Notes: generated from the sequence alone by a model not told the origin. 64,000 nt of DNA from Muribaculaceae bacterium (GCA_017557425.1 JAFYYU010000004.1:248001-312000), one strand, 5' to 3'. Counted from the first letter of the stretch, positions 1-9,615 are shown. Program-made: numbers and translations.

Positions 1-1493
1 CAGTTCTTAACGGTGATTTTATATTTTTTCCCGGGTTCTTTTTCGGGCATCTCGTTCGGCGTTGACGGGATGAACTTGGCCAAGCGGTTGCTCTCGGCCA
101 CCGACAGGTCCTCGACACGCGCTACATCCCTGATTGCGCTCTTGGCGGCCATGGTGCCATAGGTAACGATGTGTGCCACTTTCTCTGCTCCGTATTTCTC
201 GGTCACATAGTTCAGCACTGCGGCGCGTCCATCGTCATCAAAGTCGGTATCAATATCAGGCAGCGAGATGCGGTCGGGATTGAGGAAGCGCTCAAAAAGC
301 AGGTCATACTTCATTGGGTCAATTTTAGTGATGCCCAAGCAATAGGCTACTGCCGAACCTGCAGCCGAACCACGACCCGGTCCTACCGAGCATCCCAGCT
401 TTGGAGCCATGCGGATGTAGTCCTGCACAATGAGGAAGTAGCCCGGGAAGCCCATGTTCTTGATAGTCTCCAGCTCAAAGTCGATGCGCTCGCGGTGTTC
501 ATCGTCCAGATCGGGCCAACGCTCTTTGGCGCCCTCATACACGAGATAGCGCAGGTAATCGTCCTCGTTGTCGAAGCCGTCGGGCAAGGGGAAATCAGGC
601 AGGATGGGTTTATGGTTAATGCTGTAAATCTCCACTTTGTCGAGAATCTCGTTGGTGTTCTGCAGTGCCTCGGGCACATCACCAAAGACCCCGTTCATCT
701 CCTCGGTGGTCTTGAACCATTCCTGCTTGCTGTAGAGCATGACATTCTCGTCAGTGAGTTTCCTGCCCGTTGAAACGCAGATAAGACGTTCATGGGCATC
801 GGCATCTTCCTCGTTGACAAAATGCACATCATTGGTACACACAACTTTGATGTCAAGCTCTCGGGCAAAACTCATCAGCGCCTCGTTGACTTCCACTTGG
901 CGTTCATAGGTTTCATGATTGGCACGGGCAACAGTCGCTTTGTGGCGCTGCAGCTCCAGATAATAGTCATCGCCAAAGACACTCTTGAACCACAGGATAG
1001 TCTCGCGAGCCTGATTCATCTGACCATTCATGATGAGTTGCGGCACCTCACCGCCCAGGCAAGCCGAGCAGCAGATGATACCCTCATGGTACTTTTCCAA
1101 CTCGCTGTGATCGGTGCGGGGATGGTAGTACATACCCTCGGTCCAAGCATGCGACACAATCTTAATCAGGTTCTTATAACCTTGCAGGTTCTTCGCCAGC
1201 AGAATCAGGTGGTTGCCGTTGTCGCGCTTGTCACTGCGGTCATGGCGGTCCTTATTGGCCACATATACCTCGCAGCCGAAAATGGGAACGAACTGATCGT
1301 TCTCGGCGCGATCCTTGTTGATTTTGGAGACGTAGTCGTGAAACTCCTTGATGCCGTACATGTTGCCATGGTCGGTAATGGCCATACCGCGCATACCGTC
1401 GGCTATAGCCTTATCAACCAATGACTTGATGGGCGCTTGTCCGTCAAGAATCGAATATTGTGAATGTACGTGAAGGTGTACAAATGGTATCAT
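1..1493 (-). CDS. dnaE: DNA polymerase III subunit alpha, N-terminal part (runs off the window)
   Basis: Catalytic subunit of the replicative DNA polymerase. The visible 497 residues begin MIPFVHLHVHSQYS, the start of the PHP domain with its metal-binding HxH motif and a following ITDHGNMYG segment. The polymerase catalytic motif PDIDTDF lies at about residues 412-418, and GPGRGSAAGS precedes it. The reading frame is open to the window edge, so the C-terminal fingers, OB and tau-binding parts are outside. The ATG at 1493 follows a promoter-like sequence by about 30 nt. Family assignment is secure; I cannot say which downstream genes share the transcript. Confidence 0.96.
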   Translation of the reverse strand, partial: MIPFVHLHVHSQYSILDGQAPIKSLVDKAIADGMRGMAITDHGNMYGIKEFHDYVSKINKDRAENDQFVPIFGCEVYVANKDRHDRSDKRDNGNHLILLAKNLQGYKNLIKIVSHAWTEGMYYHPRTDHSELEKYHEGIICCSACLGGEVPQLIMNGQMNQARETILWFKSVFGDDYYLELQRHKATVARANHETYERQVEVNEALMSFARELDIKVVCTNDVHFVNEEDADAHERLICVSTGRKLTDENVMLYSKQEWFKTTEEMNGVFGDVPEALQNTNEILDKVEIYSINHKPILPDFPLPDGFDNEDDYLRYLVYEGAKERWPDLDDEHRERIDFELETIKNMGFPGYFLIVQDYIRMAPKLGCSVGPGRGSAAGSAVAYCLGITKIDPMKYDLLFERFLNPDRISLPDIDTDFDDDGRAAVLNYVTEKYGAEKVAHIVTYGTMAAKSAIRDVARVEDLSVAESNRLAKFIPSTPNEMPEKEPGKKYKITVKN

Positions 1494-1528
1494 CGTTTTA
1501 TCTAAAATTTTGTAATGGAAACGGATTG

Positions 1529-1560
1529 TAAAATTACAGCAATTTTCCCAATCCACCAAA
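1529..1560 (-). promoter_or_regulatory. Probable dnaE promoter
   Basis: On the minus strand a -33 TTTG (1557-1560) is separated by 20 nt from TAATTTTA (1529-1536), one base off the Bacteroidetes -7 consensus TAnnTTTG. The expected start of transcription is near 1524, giving a leader of about 30 nt. Confidence 0.5.
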
Positions 1561-1606
1561 ATAAAGTTATTAACAAGTAATGGAAATCAGACGATTAACA
1601 AATGAC

Positions 1607-4141
1607 CTAAAAATTGAAGTGGAGTTGGATGCGGATGCCGTGGCGGTCGGTGCCGGCGTGATCGCGGTAGGTCAGTCGCCAGACGTAGTCGATACGTAAG
1701 ATGGTAAAAATGTTGTCGAGTCCCACTCCCGCCTCCAAATAGGGCTTGTCATCCATAGGCTGACAGAGGGCGTCTTCGGGGAAAAGGAAAACATCGTCAG
1801 TCAATGCGGGGTTGTTTTTATCGCTCAAACTGCCCCAGATGCCACGCAGGCTTAATACCTCGCGCAGTCGCAGCTTTTTAATCAGCGGCAAGCGGTTCAT
1901 CAAGATACCGTTGCCCCAATAGGTCAGATCCCATGACAATGCCTGGTCATTGATGAATTCCATGGGTTTCATCAGGGCGTAACTCTCGGGCTGGATGGTA
2001 TAAGAAAGGTTGACGTTGGGCATCAACAGGTCGGGATAAGCCACCTTACTCCACACCTTTTCACCCTTGACAATAACATCGGCATAGCCGAAAGCCGAGA
2101 ACCAGAAACGATTCTGCAGTCCCAACTCGGTTTTATTGATCTCATGCAGACTGCCCATGAAGCCTTTGGGCATATAAGTCTGAGTCAAAGTCATGATTGG
2201 CGCATCCATGTTGATGGGAATACGGTAGGAACGGGTCTGATAGAAGGTCTCACCAGGAGCAAAGCGCAACTGGGCCGTAAATCCCGCTTGTGTGTAACGC
2301 TGGCGTGAACGACCGTCAGCATAAGCAAACGGCACATACTGCGTTGCCTCGTGGATGTTATGCTCGATGCCAAGGGCGATAGAAAAATGGTTGTACCACT
2401 CATGGCGGTACTCCAAGCGTGTGGTGCGCAGGTACTGCATCCTCACGTCCTTGTGACGCCTGAGTGTCAGGAACATGTTGTCGGCATTGGTGTACAGGTA
2501 GTGTTGGGCCAACTTGTCCACATCATAGCGGTGGGTGAGGCGCAGGCTATGGATAGGAAACTCCTGATCGAGTGATTTCTTGGGCGTGAACGAGTATTCC
2601 AGCGAGCCCATATACTTGAATTTCTCGTCACGGAAGCCATAGGCTGCATAGCCTCGTGCAAACCAGTGACGGCTCAGGTTCACGGTCGTCATACCACCCA
2701 GACGCAAGCGCAGGCCTTCGAGCGAGTTGCCGCTGATAACGGTATTCAGGGGACCAATATCAAATTTGCTGACCTTTGCTGTGGGTACATAGCCGTTGAC
2801 CATGGCCACTACTACCTGTTCGGCCCAATAGAACAACTTTGAGCCACGCAGGCGTTTCATCAGCCCCTGCATCGTGGCCGTCGTCGTACGGAGTTCAGCA
2901 GGCCGGTATTCCTGCCAGAACTCGTCAGGCATGAAGGCAGCGCCGCTGCCGGTGGCCATCTCTCCCTTGAAATTGAATACACCGCCCTCAGGACGTTCAA
3001 AGTTGTGGTCGCGGTAGTTGGTCTCGCGACGCGCAAAGGCCTCGGGAACGCCAGGCATGATTTTGAAACTCACTTCAACATTGTCCCTAACCTTGAGGCG
3101 TGAACCATTGGGTGCTCGTTCAAAGTCCTGTAAAATACTCATCCGCTCCACATAGTTGAGGTTGATATCATACGGGACTCCCATCGACACCCGCTTGATA
3201 AACATGGTAGAGTCCTCAAGTGAAACATACAGGCGGCCCAAAAAGCCGAAAGTCTGCGGTGTGAACGGCACGAAACTCAGCACCGCGCAGCGCTCGCCAT
3301 CAACCTGGACCGTATCATTCAGATAAAACTTGTAGAAATCTACCGCAATGCGCGACAAGGGGCTGACAAAACGGTTGGTCAGCAGGGTGACATCATTCTG
3401 GAAGATGTCGATCTCGCCCATGAAGTCGTCCAGTATCTTTTTGATGTTCTCTTGGTCGATGTGCTCATCAATACCTGCACACTTAGTGCCAAGGATTAAA
3501 CGCTTGTGGTCGCCTTCGATGTACTGGTCACGCGCCACAGTCTCCTTGATTGAAATGGGAAGGATGCGCTTGCCAGTGAGCAGCGACGTGTCGGCATACT
3601 CGTCAATCCACGCCTGTTCCTCGGGACGGCTGATGATGTCGTCAAGGTTGCCAAACCCCAGCATCATGCGCTCATACTGCGAGTAGCCATAATGAGGAAA
3701 TCGTTTCGGATCATTGTCATCACGACGTTCCCGCAACTTCTTGATCATCTCAACGGCGGGGTTGTTTTTCTTGCTGTATTTCTCTTTACCCTTGTTGACG
3801 ATGACTTCTTCAAGCTCCACTCCTGTGGGAACCAGGTCAATCAGCACGACACTCCCCTGCCCCTGCTTGATCTCCACCTCCTTGGCCTTATATCCCATCG
3901 CGGTAACACGTAATCGTGAGAAGCGGGCACGGGAATTGATGGTGAAGCCGCCACGGTCAGTCGCCAATGTACCCTCGCTGGTGCCCATCAGGGTAATTGA
4001 CGCATAAGGAATACCCTCATGCGACAACGAGTCACGCACCATGCCGGTAATCTGCGTAACGGCAGCATTCTGGCCAAATGCGCTAATTGCAACGGCCAGC
4101 ATCACCACTAATGCCAATATGTGTCTGAAGCATTCCTTCAC
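1607..4141 (-). CDS. DUF5686 outer-membrane protein with carboxypeptidase-regulatory-like domain
   Basis: Predicted outer-membrane protein of unknown function. After a signal peptide ending near SAFGQ comes a carboxypeptidase-D-regulatory-like domain (GMVRDSLSHEGIPYASITL), then the long DUF5686 region rich in alternating beta-strand segments and ending in LHFNF, an aromatic C-terminus typical of beta-barrels. Length (844 aa) fits the family. I start it at the GTG at 4141 rather than the in-frame ATG at 4177: a TAATTTTG -7 element at 4147-4154 lies between the two, so a transcript from it cannot contain the ATG, and the GTG start yields a compact signal peptide. Transcript would be nearly leaderless. 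It is divergent from the GH20 gene. The ATG start remains possible if another promoter exists further upstream. Confidence 0.85.
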   Translation of the reverse strand: MKECFRHILALVVMLAVAISAFGQNAAVTQITGMVRDSLSHEGIPYASITLMGTSEGTLATDRGGFTINSRARFSRLRVTAMGYKAKEVEIKQGQGSVVLIDLVPTGVELEEVIVNKGKEKYSKKNNPAVEMIKKLRERRDDNDPKRFPHYGYSQYERMMLGFGNLDDIISRPEEQAWIDEYADTSLLTGKRILPISIKETVARDQYIEGDHKRLILGTKCAGIDEHIDQENIKKILDDFMGEIDIFQNDVTLLTNRFVSPLSRIAVDFYKFYLNDTVQVDGERCAVLSFVPFTPQTFGFLGRLYVSLEDSTMFIKRVSMGVPYDINLNYVERMSILQDFERAPNGSRLKVRDNVEVSFKIMPGVPEAFARRETNYRDHNFERPEGGVFNFKGEMATGSGAAFMPDEFWQEYRPAELRTTTATMQGLMKRLRGSKLFYWAEQVVVAMVNGYVPTAKVSKFDIGPLNTVISGNSLEGLRLRLGGMTTVNLSRHWFARGYAAYGFRDEKFKYMGSLEYSFTPKKSLDQEFPIHSLRLTHRYDVDKLAQHYLYTNADNMFLTLRRHKDVRMQYLRTTRLEYRHEWYNHFSIALGIEHNIHEATQYVPFAYADGRSRQRYTQAGFTAQLRFAPGETFYQTRSYRIPINMDAPIMTLTQTYMPKGFMGSLHEINKTELGLQNRFWFSAFGYADVIVKGEKVWSKVAYPDLLMPNVNLSYTIQPESYALMKPMEFINDQALSWDLTYWGNGILMNRLPLIKKLRLREVLSLRGIWGSLSDKNNPALTDDVFLFPEDALCQPMDDKPYLEAGVGLDNIFTILRIDYVWRLTYRDHAGTDRHGIRIQLHFNF

Positions 4142-4146
4142 GACGA

Positions 4147-4177
4147 CAAAATTACTATAAAATGAGTTACTCTCCAA
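4147..4177 (-). promoter_or_regulatory. Promoter of the DUF5686 gene
   Basis: Minus-strand TTGG (4174-4177), 19-nt spacer, then TAATTTTG (4147-4154). Transcription should begin about 4-6 nt further on, at or next to the GTG at 4141. Confidence 0.55.
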
Positions 4178-4234
4178 TTCACATTATAAAAATGCCGCAT
4201 AGTGCTTCGAGAGAGAGGATTTAAGGCACTATCG

Positions 4235-4266
4235 TTTGGCAGTTTGACCTTGTTGCACTATATTTG
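4235..4266 (+). promoter_or_regulatory. Promoter of the GH20 gene
   Basis: TTTG (4235-4238), 20-nt spacer, TATATTTG (4259-4266): a full match to the Bacteroidetes housekeeping consensus, about 25 nt before the GH20 start codon. Confidence 0.75.
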
Positions 4267-4292
4267 CCACAATTATTTACCAAACAAGAATC

Positions 4293-5981
4293 ATGATGAA
4301 GATTTTTAAACCCTTTCTGGCCGTATTTGTTTGTTGCCTCTCCGCCGTCGCCATGAATGCGGGTGATATCGCCGCAGTTGGAAAAACCCCTGTCTTTCGT
4401 GCTGATTATCGTGTGATTCCGTTACCTGATGCCATCAACGGCATAAAGAACACAAGTTTCGTACTCTCGCAAGAGAAGTTGATCAATTACCCCACCGGAA
4501 ACCGCGACATGGAACGCAATGCGATGTTCTTGAGTCAGTATATTGAAGATATGACGGGAATGCACCTGAGCATCCGCCCATCCCGCATTACCAAAGACCG
4601 TACCGATAACATCACCCTCCTGCTGGACAACGAAATGCAGCAGGAAGAGGGCTATCGCATCACGGTTACCAGTGAAGGTGTGGAGATTTCAGGAAAGACA
4701 CCTGAAGGAGTGTTCCAGGGCATACAGGTGCTGCGCAAGTCACTGCCAATCTGTAAGAATGTCAAAGTATTCTTACCAACCGCGCAGATTGAAGGACATC
4801 CTCGCTTCGGTTATCGCGGCATGCACCTGGACTGCGTGCGCCATTTCTTCAGCACCGAGATGGTGAAGCGCTATATCGATATCATGGCCCTTCACGGCAT
4901 GAACCGCCTGCACTGGCACTTGACCGATGACCAGGGGTGGCGCATCGAGATCAAAAAATATCCTCGCTTGACCGAAGTTGGCGCTTGGCGCAACGGAACC
5001 ACACTAGGCCACAACTCTCCTGTCAATGACGGCATTCGCTACGGTGGTTTCTATACCCAGGAAGAAATCCGCGACATTGTGAAATATGCCCAGGACCGTT
5101 ACATCACAATCATCCCCGAAATTGACATGCCAGGACACATGGTGGCTGCCCTTACTGCTTATCCCGAATTAGGCTGCACTGGAGGTCCTTACGAGGTATG
5201 GACAAAGTGGGGAGTGACCGACGACATCCTCTGCATGGGCAAGGACAACACTTTACGCTTCATCGAGGAAGTGCTTCGCGAAGTCGTTGATCTGTTTCCT
5301 GGCAAATATATCCATATTGGCGGTGATGAGTCGCCACGGGTGCGCTGGCAGACGTGTCCCTTGTGCCAACAGCGCATCAAGGATTTGGGCATCAAGGCTG
5401 AAGGCAACCAAAGCGCTGAAGCGAAATTGCAAGGGGTGCTTACTACCCATGTGCAACAATACCTGAGCAAATTCGGTAAGCGCATCATCGGTTGGGACGA
5501 GCTGCTGGGCTGCGACGTGGATAACACTGCCACCATTATGTCTTGGAGGGGTTCAGAGCCTGGTTCCAAAGGTGCCTTATTAGGTCATGACATCATCATG
5601 ACACCTGTTGACCCTCTCTATTTTGACTATTACCAGACCAGTAAAACCTGGAATGAACCTCAGGCATTTGGAGGCTGTAATACCCTCAAGAAAGTCTATG
5701 ATTTTGAACCTGTTGCACCCGAGCTCCCTGCCGACAAGCGACATCACATCCTTGGAGCACAGGCCAATGTGTGGACCGAATACATCACCTGTGAGCCGCA
5801 AGTCCAGTATCAGGTCCTTCCACGCATGGCAGCCCTTGCCGAGGTACTGTGGCTTGAACCTCAGGATAAGGACTTCAAGGACTTCAAAGCACGGTTGCAA
5901 TACTTGACAGAGATTTACAAACTGTATAACTGGACCTATCGTGCCAAGAGCCTTGTCGAGGAAGATGAAGAGAAGGAATAA
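4293..5981 (+). CDS. Beta-N-acetylhexosaminidase, GH20
   Basis: Exported glycoside hydrolase that removes terminal beta-linked GlcNAc or GalNAc from glycans. A signal peptide (about residues 1-23) is followed by a GH20b-type alpha/beta domain and the TIM-barrel. Catalytic Asp345-Glu346 lie in HIGGDESPR; the substrate-binding HGMNRLHWHLTDDQGW stretch is at about 201-216. No lipobox is visible, so it is probably periplasmic. Length (562 aa) is normal for Bacteroidetes members. It has its own promoter and is divergent from the DUF5686 gene. Substrate (mucin, chitobiose or N-glycan) cannot be decided from sequence; the fucosidase at 16.1 kb would fit a host-glycan diet. Confidence 0.94.
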   Translation: MMKIFKPFLAVFVCCLSAVAMNAGDIAAVGKTPVFRADYRVIPLPDAINGIKNTSFVLSQEKLINYPTGNRDMERNAMFLSQYIEDMTGMHLSIRPSRITKDRTDNITLLLDNEMQQEEGYRITVTSEGVEISGKTPEGVFQGIQVLRKSLPICKNVKVFLPTAQIEGHPRFGYRGMHLDCVRHFFSTEMVKRYIDIMALHGMNRLHWHLTDDQGWRIEIKKYPRLTEVGAWRNGTTLGHNSPVNDGIRYGGFYTQEEIRDIVKYAQDRYITIIPEIDMPGHMVAALTAYPELGCTGGPYEVWTKWGVTDDILCMGKDNTLRFIEEVLREVVDLFPGKYIHIGGDESPRVRWQTCPLCQQRIKDLGIKAEGNQSAEAKLQGVLTTHVQQYLSKFGKRIIGWDELLGCDVDNTATIMSWRGSEPGSKGALLGHDIIMTPVDPLYFDYYQTSKTWNEPQAFGGCNTLKKVYDFEPVAPELPADKRHHILGAQANVWTEYITCEPQVQYQVLPRMAALAEVLWLEPQDKDFKDFKARLQYLTEIYKLYNWTYRAKSLVEEDEEKE

Positions 5982-6017
5982 AGTTGTTTTATAATAAATA
6001 ATGAGAATTTCAGGATT

Positions 6018-6052
6018 TTTGGTTCATGCGAATAAAAATTGCATTACCTTTG
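6018..6052 (+). promoter_or_regulatory. Probable promoter of the flavodiiron-NfnAB operon
   Basis: TACCTTTG at 6045-6052 is a perfect -7 element. The nearest TTTG (6018-6021) is 23 nt upstream, slightly long. The leader would be about 55 nt. Confidence 0.5.
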
Positions 6053-6113
6053 CAAATTGTATGGATTTTAAATGAAAATGAACTATTAACCGACTATAAA
6101 CGACGACCTGACA

Positions 6114-7301
6114 ATGGCTAAAAAACTAACTGACCGAGTGACTTGGGTAGGAAAGGTGGACTGGGAACTGAAAACATTCCATGGTGACGAATTGTCCACC
6201 CACCGCGGCTCGAGTTACAACTCCTATTTGATCCGTGACAAGAAGAATGTCTTGATCGACACTTCATGGCTGCCTTACAGCCGTGAGTTCGTCAATAATC
6301 TCAAGAAAGAGATTGACCTCGACAAGATTGACTATATCGTGATGTGCCACAACGAGATTGACCACAGTGGCGCCCTCGTTGACCTCATGCGGGAAATCCC
6401 CGATACGCCCATTTATTGCACCGCTAAGGGTGAGGCAATCATCCGTGGGCATTATCATCAGGACTGGAATTTTGTCAATGTCAAGACTGGAGATAAGCTC
6501 GAACTGGGCGACACCACGCTGACGTTTATCGAGGCGACGATGTTGCACTGGCCTGACACGATGTTCTGCTACTTGAGCGAAGAGGAAATCCTGTTCAGCA
6601 ACGACGGTTTCGGTCAGCACTATGCCACCGAGTCGCTCTATGACGATCAAGTGTGCATGGCTGAGGTCTTACAGGAAGCCGAGAAATACTATGCCAATAT
6701 CATTGCACCTTTCAGCCCGTTGTGTAACCGCAAGGTGAAAGAAGTCGTTGGGATGAATTTGCCCTTGAAAATGATTTGCCCCAGCCATGGCATCATCTGG
6801 CGTAATAACCCGGGTCTGATTATCGAGAAATATCTGCAATGGAGTGATAACTATCAGGAGGATCAAGTAACCATCGTTTATGACACGATGTGGCAAAGCA
6901 CCCGACTGATGGCCCAAGCCATTGCTGAAGGCATCCGTGAGCAGTCGCCCACGACAACCGTCAAGATCTACAATGCGGCACTGAACGATAAGAACGACAT
7001 CCTCACCGAGGTGTTCCACTCGCGTGCCGTACTCGTGGGCTCTCCGACTATCAACAACGGCTACAGCTATGCCATTGCCGGCATTCTCGAGATGCTCAAG
7101 GGCATGAAGCTGAAGAAGAAAAAAGGCGCCGCATTCGGCAGCTACGGCTGGAGCGGTGAGGCCGCCAAACTCATAACCGAGCACCTCAAGGCCGCCGGAT
7201 TCGAGACGGTGAATGAAGGAATTCGAGCCCAGTGGGTTCCCGATCAGGATGCTTTGGAGCAGAGCCGCCAGTTCGGCAAGGAGTTTGCCGCTGCATTATA
7301 A
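6114..7301 (+). CDS. Flavodiiron protein (A-type flavoprotein, FprA family)
   Basis: Cytoplasmic four-electron O2 or NO reductase. The N-terminal metallo-beta-lactamase-like domain carries the di-iron ligands: H79-x-E81-x-D83-H84 in CHNEIDH, H145 in MLHWPD, D164 in SNDGFG and H225 in PSHGI. The flavodoxin-like FMN domain starts near residue 252 (TIVYDTMWQSTRLMAQAIAEG). No rubredoxin or flavin-reductase extension follows, so it must take electrons from a separate partner; the two flavoprotein genes immediately downstream are obvious candidates. Oxygen protection in an anaerobe is the likely role, inferred from the family and context. Confidence 0.95.
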   Translation: MAKKLTDRVTWVGKVDWELKTFHGDELSTHRGSSYNSYLIRDKKNVLIDTSWLPYSREFVNNLKKEIDLDKIDYIVMCHNEIDHSGALVDLMREIPDTPIYCTAKGEAIIRGHYHQDWNFVNVKTGDKLELGDTTLTFIEATMLHWPDTMFCYLSEEEILFSNDGFGQHYATESLYDDQVCMAEVLQEAEKYYANIIAPFSPLCNRKVKEVVGMNLPLKMICPSHGIIWRNNPGLIIEKYLQWSDNYQEDQVTIVYDTMWQSTRLMAQAIAEGIREQSPTTTVKIYNAALNDKNDILTEVFHSRAVLVGSPTINNGYSYAIAGILEMLKGMKLKKKKGAAFGSYGWSGEAAKLITEHLKAAGFETVNEGIRAQWVPDQDALEQSRQFGKEFAAAL

Positions 7302-7352
7302 GAATGAAAACAACAAGTACAAACTAATACAATTAACTAATTCACTGAACCA

Positions 7353-8135
7353 ATGAACAAAGTCGTTAGTAAAGAGCAGTTTTCTGCTAACGTGACCAAA
7401 CTTGTCGTTGAGGCTCCCCTCATCGCCAAGGCACGCCGTGCGGGCCACTTTGTGATTGTCCGTGCCGGCGAAAAAGGTGAACGCATTCCCCTGACCATCG
7501 CCGACAGCGACCCCAAGGCTGGTACCATCACGCTGGTTATCCAAAGTGTGGGTGACAGCACGCGCAAGATCTGCGCCCTGGAGCCTGGTGAGTACCTGAA
7601 TGACGTGGTGGGTCCCCTGGGTCAAGCCACTCATATCGAGAAATATGGCACGGTGCTTTGTGCCGGTGGTGGTGTGGGTACCGCTCCCCTGTTGCCCATC
7701 ATCCGTGCGATGAAAGAAGCTGGCAACCGCGTGATCAGCGTATTGGCTGGTCGTACCAAGGACCTCATCATCCTTGAGGACGAGGTACGCGCTTCGAGCG
7801 ATGAGACCATCATCATGACCGATGACGGCAGCTATGGCAACAAGGGTGTCGTTACCGTAGGTATGGAAGAGGTGCTCAAGCGTGAACATGTGGACTATTG
7901 CGTGACCATCGGTCCCGCCATCATGATGAAGTTCTGCGCCCTGTTGACCAAGAAGTATGAGGTGCCCACCGAGGCTTCGCTCAATGCCATCATGGTTGAC
8001 GGAACTGGCATGTGCGGCGCTTGCCGCGTGACTGTGGGCGGCAAGACACGCTTCGTGTGCGTCGAAGGTCCCGAGTTCAATGCCCATGAGATTGATTTTG
8101 ACGAGTTGATGATGCGCTTGAAAGGTGCGCAATAA
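7353..8135 (+). CDS. nfnA: FAD/NAD(P)-binding, [2Fe-2S] electron-transfer subunit (NfnA-like)
   Basis: Ferredoxin-NADP reductase-fold subunit. Residues about 1-100 form the FAD domain, 100-210 the NAD(P) domain (CAGGGVGTAPLLP), and the C-terminus has the [2Fe-2S] ligands in DGTGMCGACRVTV and FVCVEGPEF. It is 260 aa, the size of NfnA and of dihydroorotate-dehydrogenase electron-transfer subunits; pairing with the GltD-like gene 22 nt downstream favours NfnA. In NfnAB the complex couples NADH and ferredoxin oxidation to NADP+ reduction by flavin bifurcation. That biochemistry is known for other bacteria and inferred here. Confidence 0.88.
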   Translation: MNKVVSKEQFSANVTKLVVEAPLIAKARRAGHFVIVRAGEKGERIPLTIADSDPKAGTITLVIQSVGDSTRKICALEPGEYLNDVVGPLGQATHIEKYGTVLCAGGGVGTAPLLPIIRAMKEAGNRVISVLAGRTKDLIILEDEVRASSDETIIMTDDGSYGNKGVVTVGMEEVLKREHVDYCVTIGPAIMMKFCALLTKKYEVPTEASLNAIMVDGTGMCGACRVTVGGKTRFVCVEGPEFNAHEIDFDELMMRLKGAQ

Positions 8136-8157
8136 CCTATTAAATACTGAGAATACA

Positions 8158-9615
8158 ATGGAACAGAACAATATGGATTCGCGTAACGAACAATGGCGCA
8201 TTGACTTGCGTAATTCAAAGACTCCCAAAGAGCGCACCGCTATCCCCCGCGTGGAGATGCCGCAACTGGATCCCAAGTACCGCATCACCTGCAACGAGGA
8301 AGTAAATCAGGGCATCACTGCCGAGCAGGCTGTGGTTGAGGCCAGCCGTTGCTTGGACTGCGCCAACCCGCAGTGTGTGACTGGCTGCCCCGTGAACATC
8401 AATATTCCCAAATTCATCAAGAACATTGAGCGTGGTGAGTTCGGCCAAGCCGCTGCAACGCTCAAGGAGACTAGCTCGCTGCCCGCCGTGTGCGGCCGCG
8501 TTTGCCCGCAGGAGAAGCAGTGCGAGTCGCGGTGCATCCACACCAAGATGAATCACCCCGCAGTGGCCATCGGTTATCTGGAGCGCTTTGCCGCTGACTG
8601 GCAACGTGACAACCTACCCCAGGAAGTACCTGCTATGGCTCCTGCCAACGGCATCAAGGTTGCCGTCATTGGAAGTGGCCCCTCGGGATTGTCATTTGCC
8701 GGTGACATGGCCAAGAAGGGCTTCAGTGTGACGGTCTTTGAGGCTCTGCATGAGATTGGCGGTGTGTTGAAGTATGGTATTCCTGAATTCCGTCTGCCCA
8801 ACAACATCGTAGACTATGAGATTGAGGGTCTGAGGAAGATGGGCGTTGAATTTGTTAAGGACTGTCTTGTGGGTAAGACCATCAGCTACGAGGATCTGCA
8901 TGAGATGGGCTTCAAGGGCGTGTTTGTCGGCAGTGGTGCCGGTTTCCCGCGCTTCATGAACATTCCTGGCGAGAACCTGAACGGTATCATGTCCAGCAAC
9001 GAGTACCTCACTCGTATCAACCTCATGGAGGCTGGTCGCGGTGGTGATACCCCCGTGCTGCGTGGCAAGACCATCGCTGTCATTGGTGGAGGTAACACCG
9101 CTATGGACTCGACCCGCACGGCCCTGCGCATGGGTACCGAGCGTGTCATTCTCATCTATCGCCGCAGCGAGGAGGAGATGCCCGCACGTCGTGAAGAGGT
9201 AGGTCACGCCAAGGAAGAAGGCGTCGAGTTCAAGACCCTGCACAACCCCATCGAGTACATCGGTGACGAGACGGGCCGCGTGGTAGCTATGCGTGTACAG
9301 AAGATGGAACTGGGTGAGCCTGATGCTTCAGGTCGTCGCAGCCCTGTGCCTATCGAGGGCGCCATCGAAGAGATTCCCGTTGACCTGGTGGTTGTTGCTG
9401 TGGGTGTATCGCCCAATCAACTCGTTCCCCGCTCGATTCCCGGCTTGGACATCAGCAAGCGCAACACCATCGTTGTCAACGAGGAGACCATGCAATCGTC
9501 GGTGGGCGACCTCTATGCCGGTGGTGACATCGTGCGTGGCGGCGCCACGGTAATCCTTGCTATGGGCGACGGCCGCCGTGCCGCCCTCAATATGGCCAAC
9601 GCATTGCTTGGTTAA
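8158..9615 (+). CDS. nfnB: NfnB / glutamate-synthase small-subunit-like oxidoreductase
   Basis: Flavoprotein of the GltD family. N-terminal cysteines for two [4Fe-4S] clusters (CLDCANPQCVTGCP; CGRVCPQEKQCESRC) precede an FAD-binding GSGPSGLSFAGDMA motif and an NADPH-binding GGGNTAMDSTRTA motif. The ATG at 8158 is chosen; an in-frame GTG at 8125 would overlap the upstream gene and adds a non-conserved tail. No large glutamate synthase subunit is adjacent, while an NfnA-like gene is, so a transhydrogenase role is more likely than glutamate synthesis. Last gene of the operon, followed by a strong hairpin. Confidence 0.9.
   Translation: MEQNNMDSRNEQWRIDLRNSKTPKERTAIPRVEMPQLDPKYRITCNEEVNQGITAEQAVVEASRCLDCANPQCVTGCPVNINIPKFIKNIERGEFGQAAATLKETSSLPAVCGRVCPQEKQCESRCIHTKMNHPAVAIGYLERFAADWQRDNLPQEVPAMAPANGIKVAVIGSGPSGLSFAGDMAKKGFSVTVFEALHEIGGVLKYGIPEFRLPNNIVDYEIEGLRKMGVEFVKDCLVGKTISYEDLHEMGFKGVFVGSGAGFPRFMNIPGENLNGIMSSNEYLTRINLMEAGRGGDTPVLRGKTIAVIGGGNTAMDSTRTALRMGTERVILIYRRSEEEMPARREEVGHAKEEGVEFKTLHNPIEYIGDETGRVVAMRVQKMELGEPDASGRRSPVPIEGAIEEIPVDLVVVAVGVSPNQLVPRSIPGLDISKRNTIVVNEETMQSSVGDLYAGGDIVRGGATVILAMGDGRRAALNMANALLG

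Noticed and set aside
7296-8294. 332-codon open frame antisense to the NfnA-like gene
   Set aside because: The plus-strand frame has all FAD, NAD and Fe-S motifs; the antisense one has none.
8158-9615. Glutamate synthase small subunit
   Set aside because: No large subunit nearby and an NfnA-like gene directly upstream; the family cannot be separated by motif alone, so this stays an alternative.
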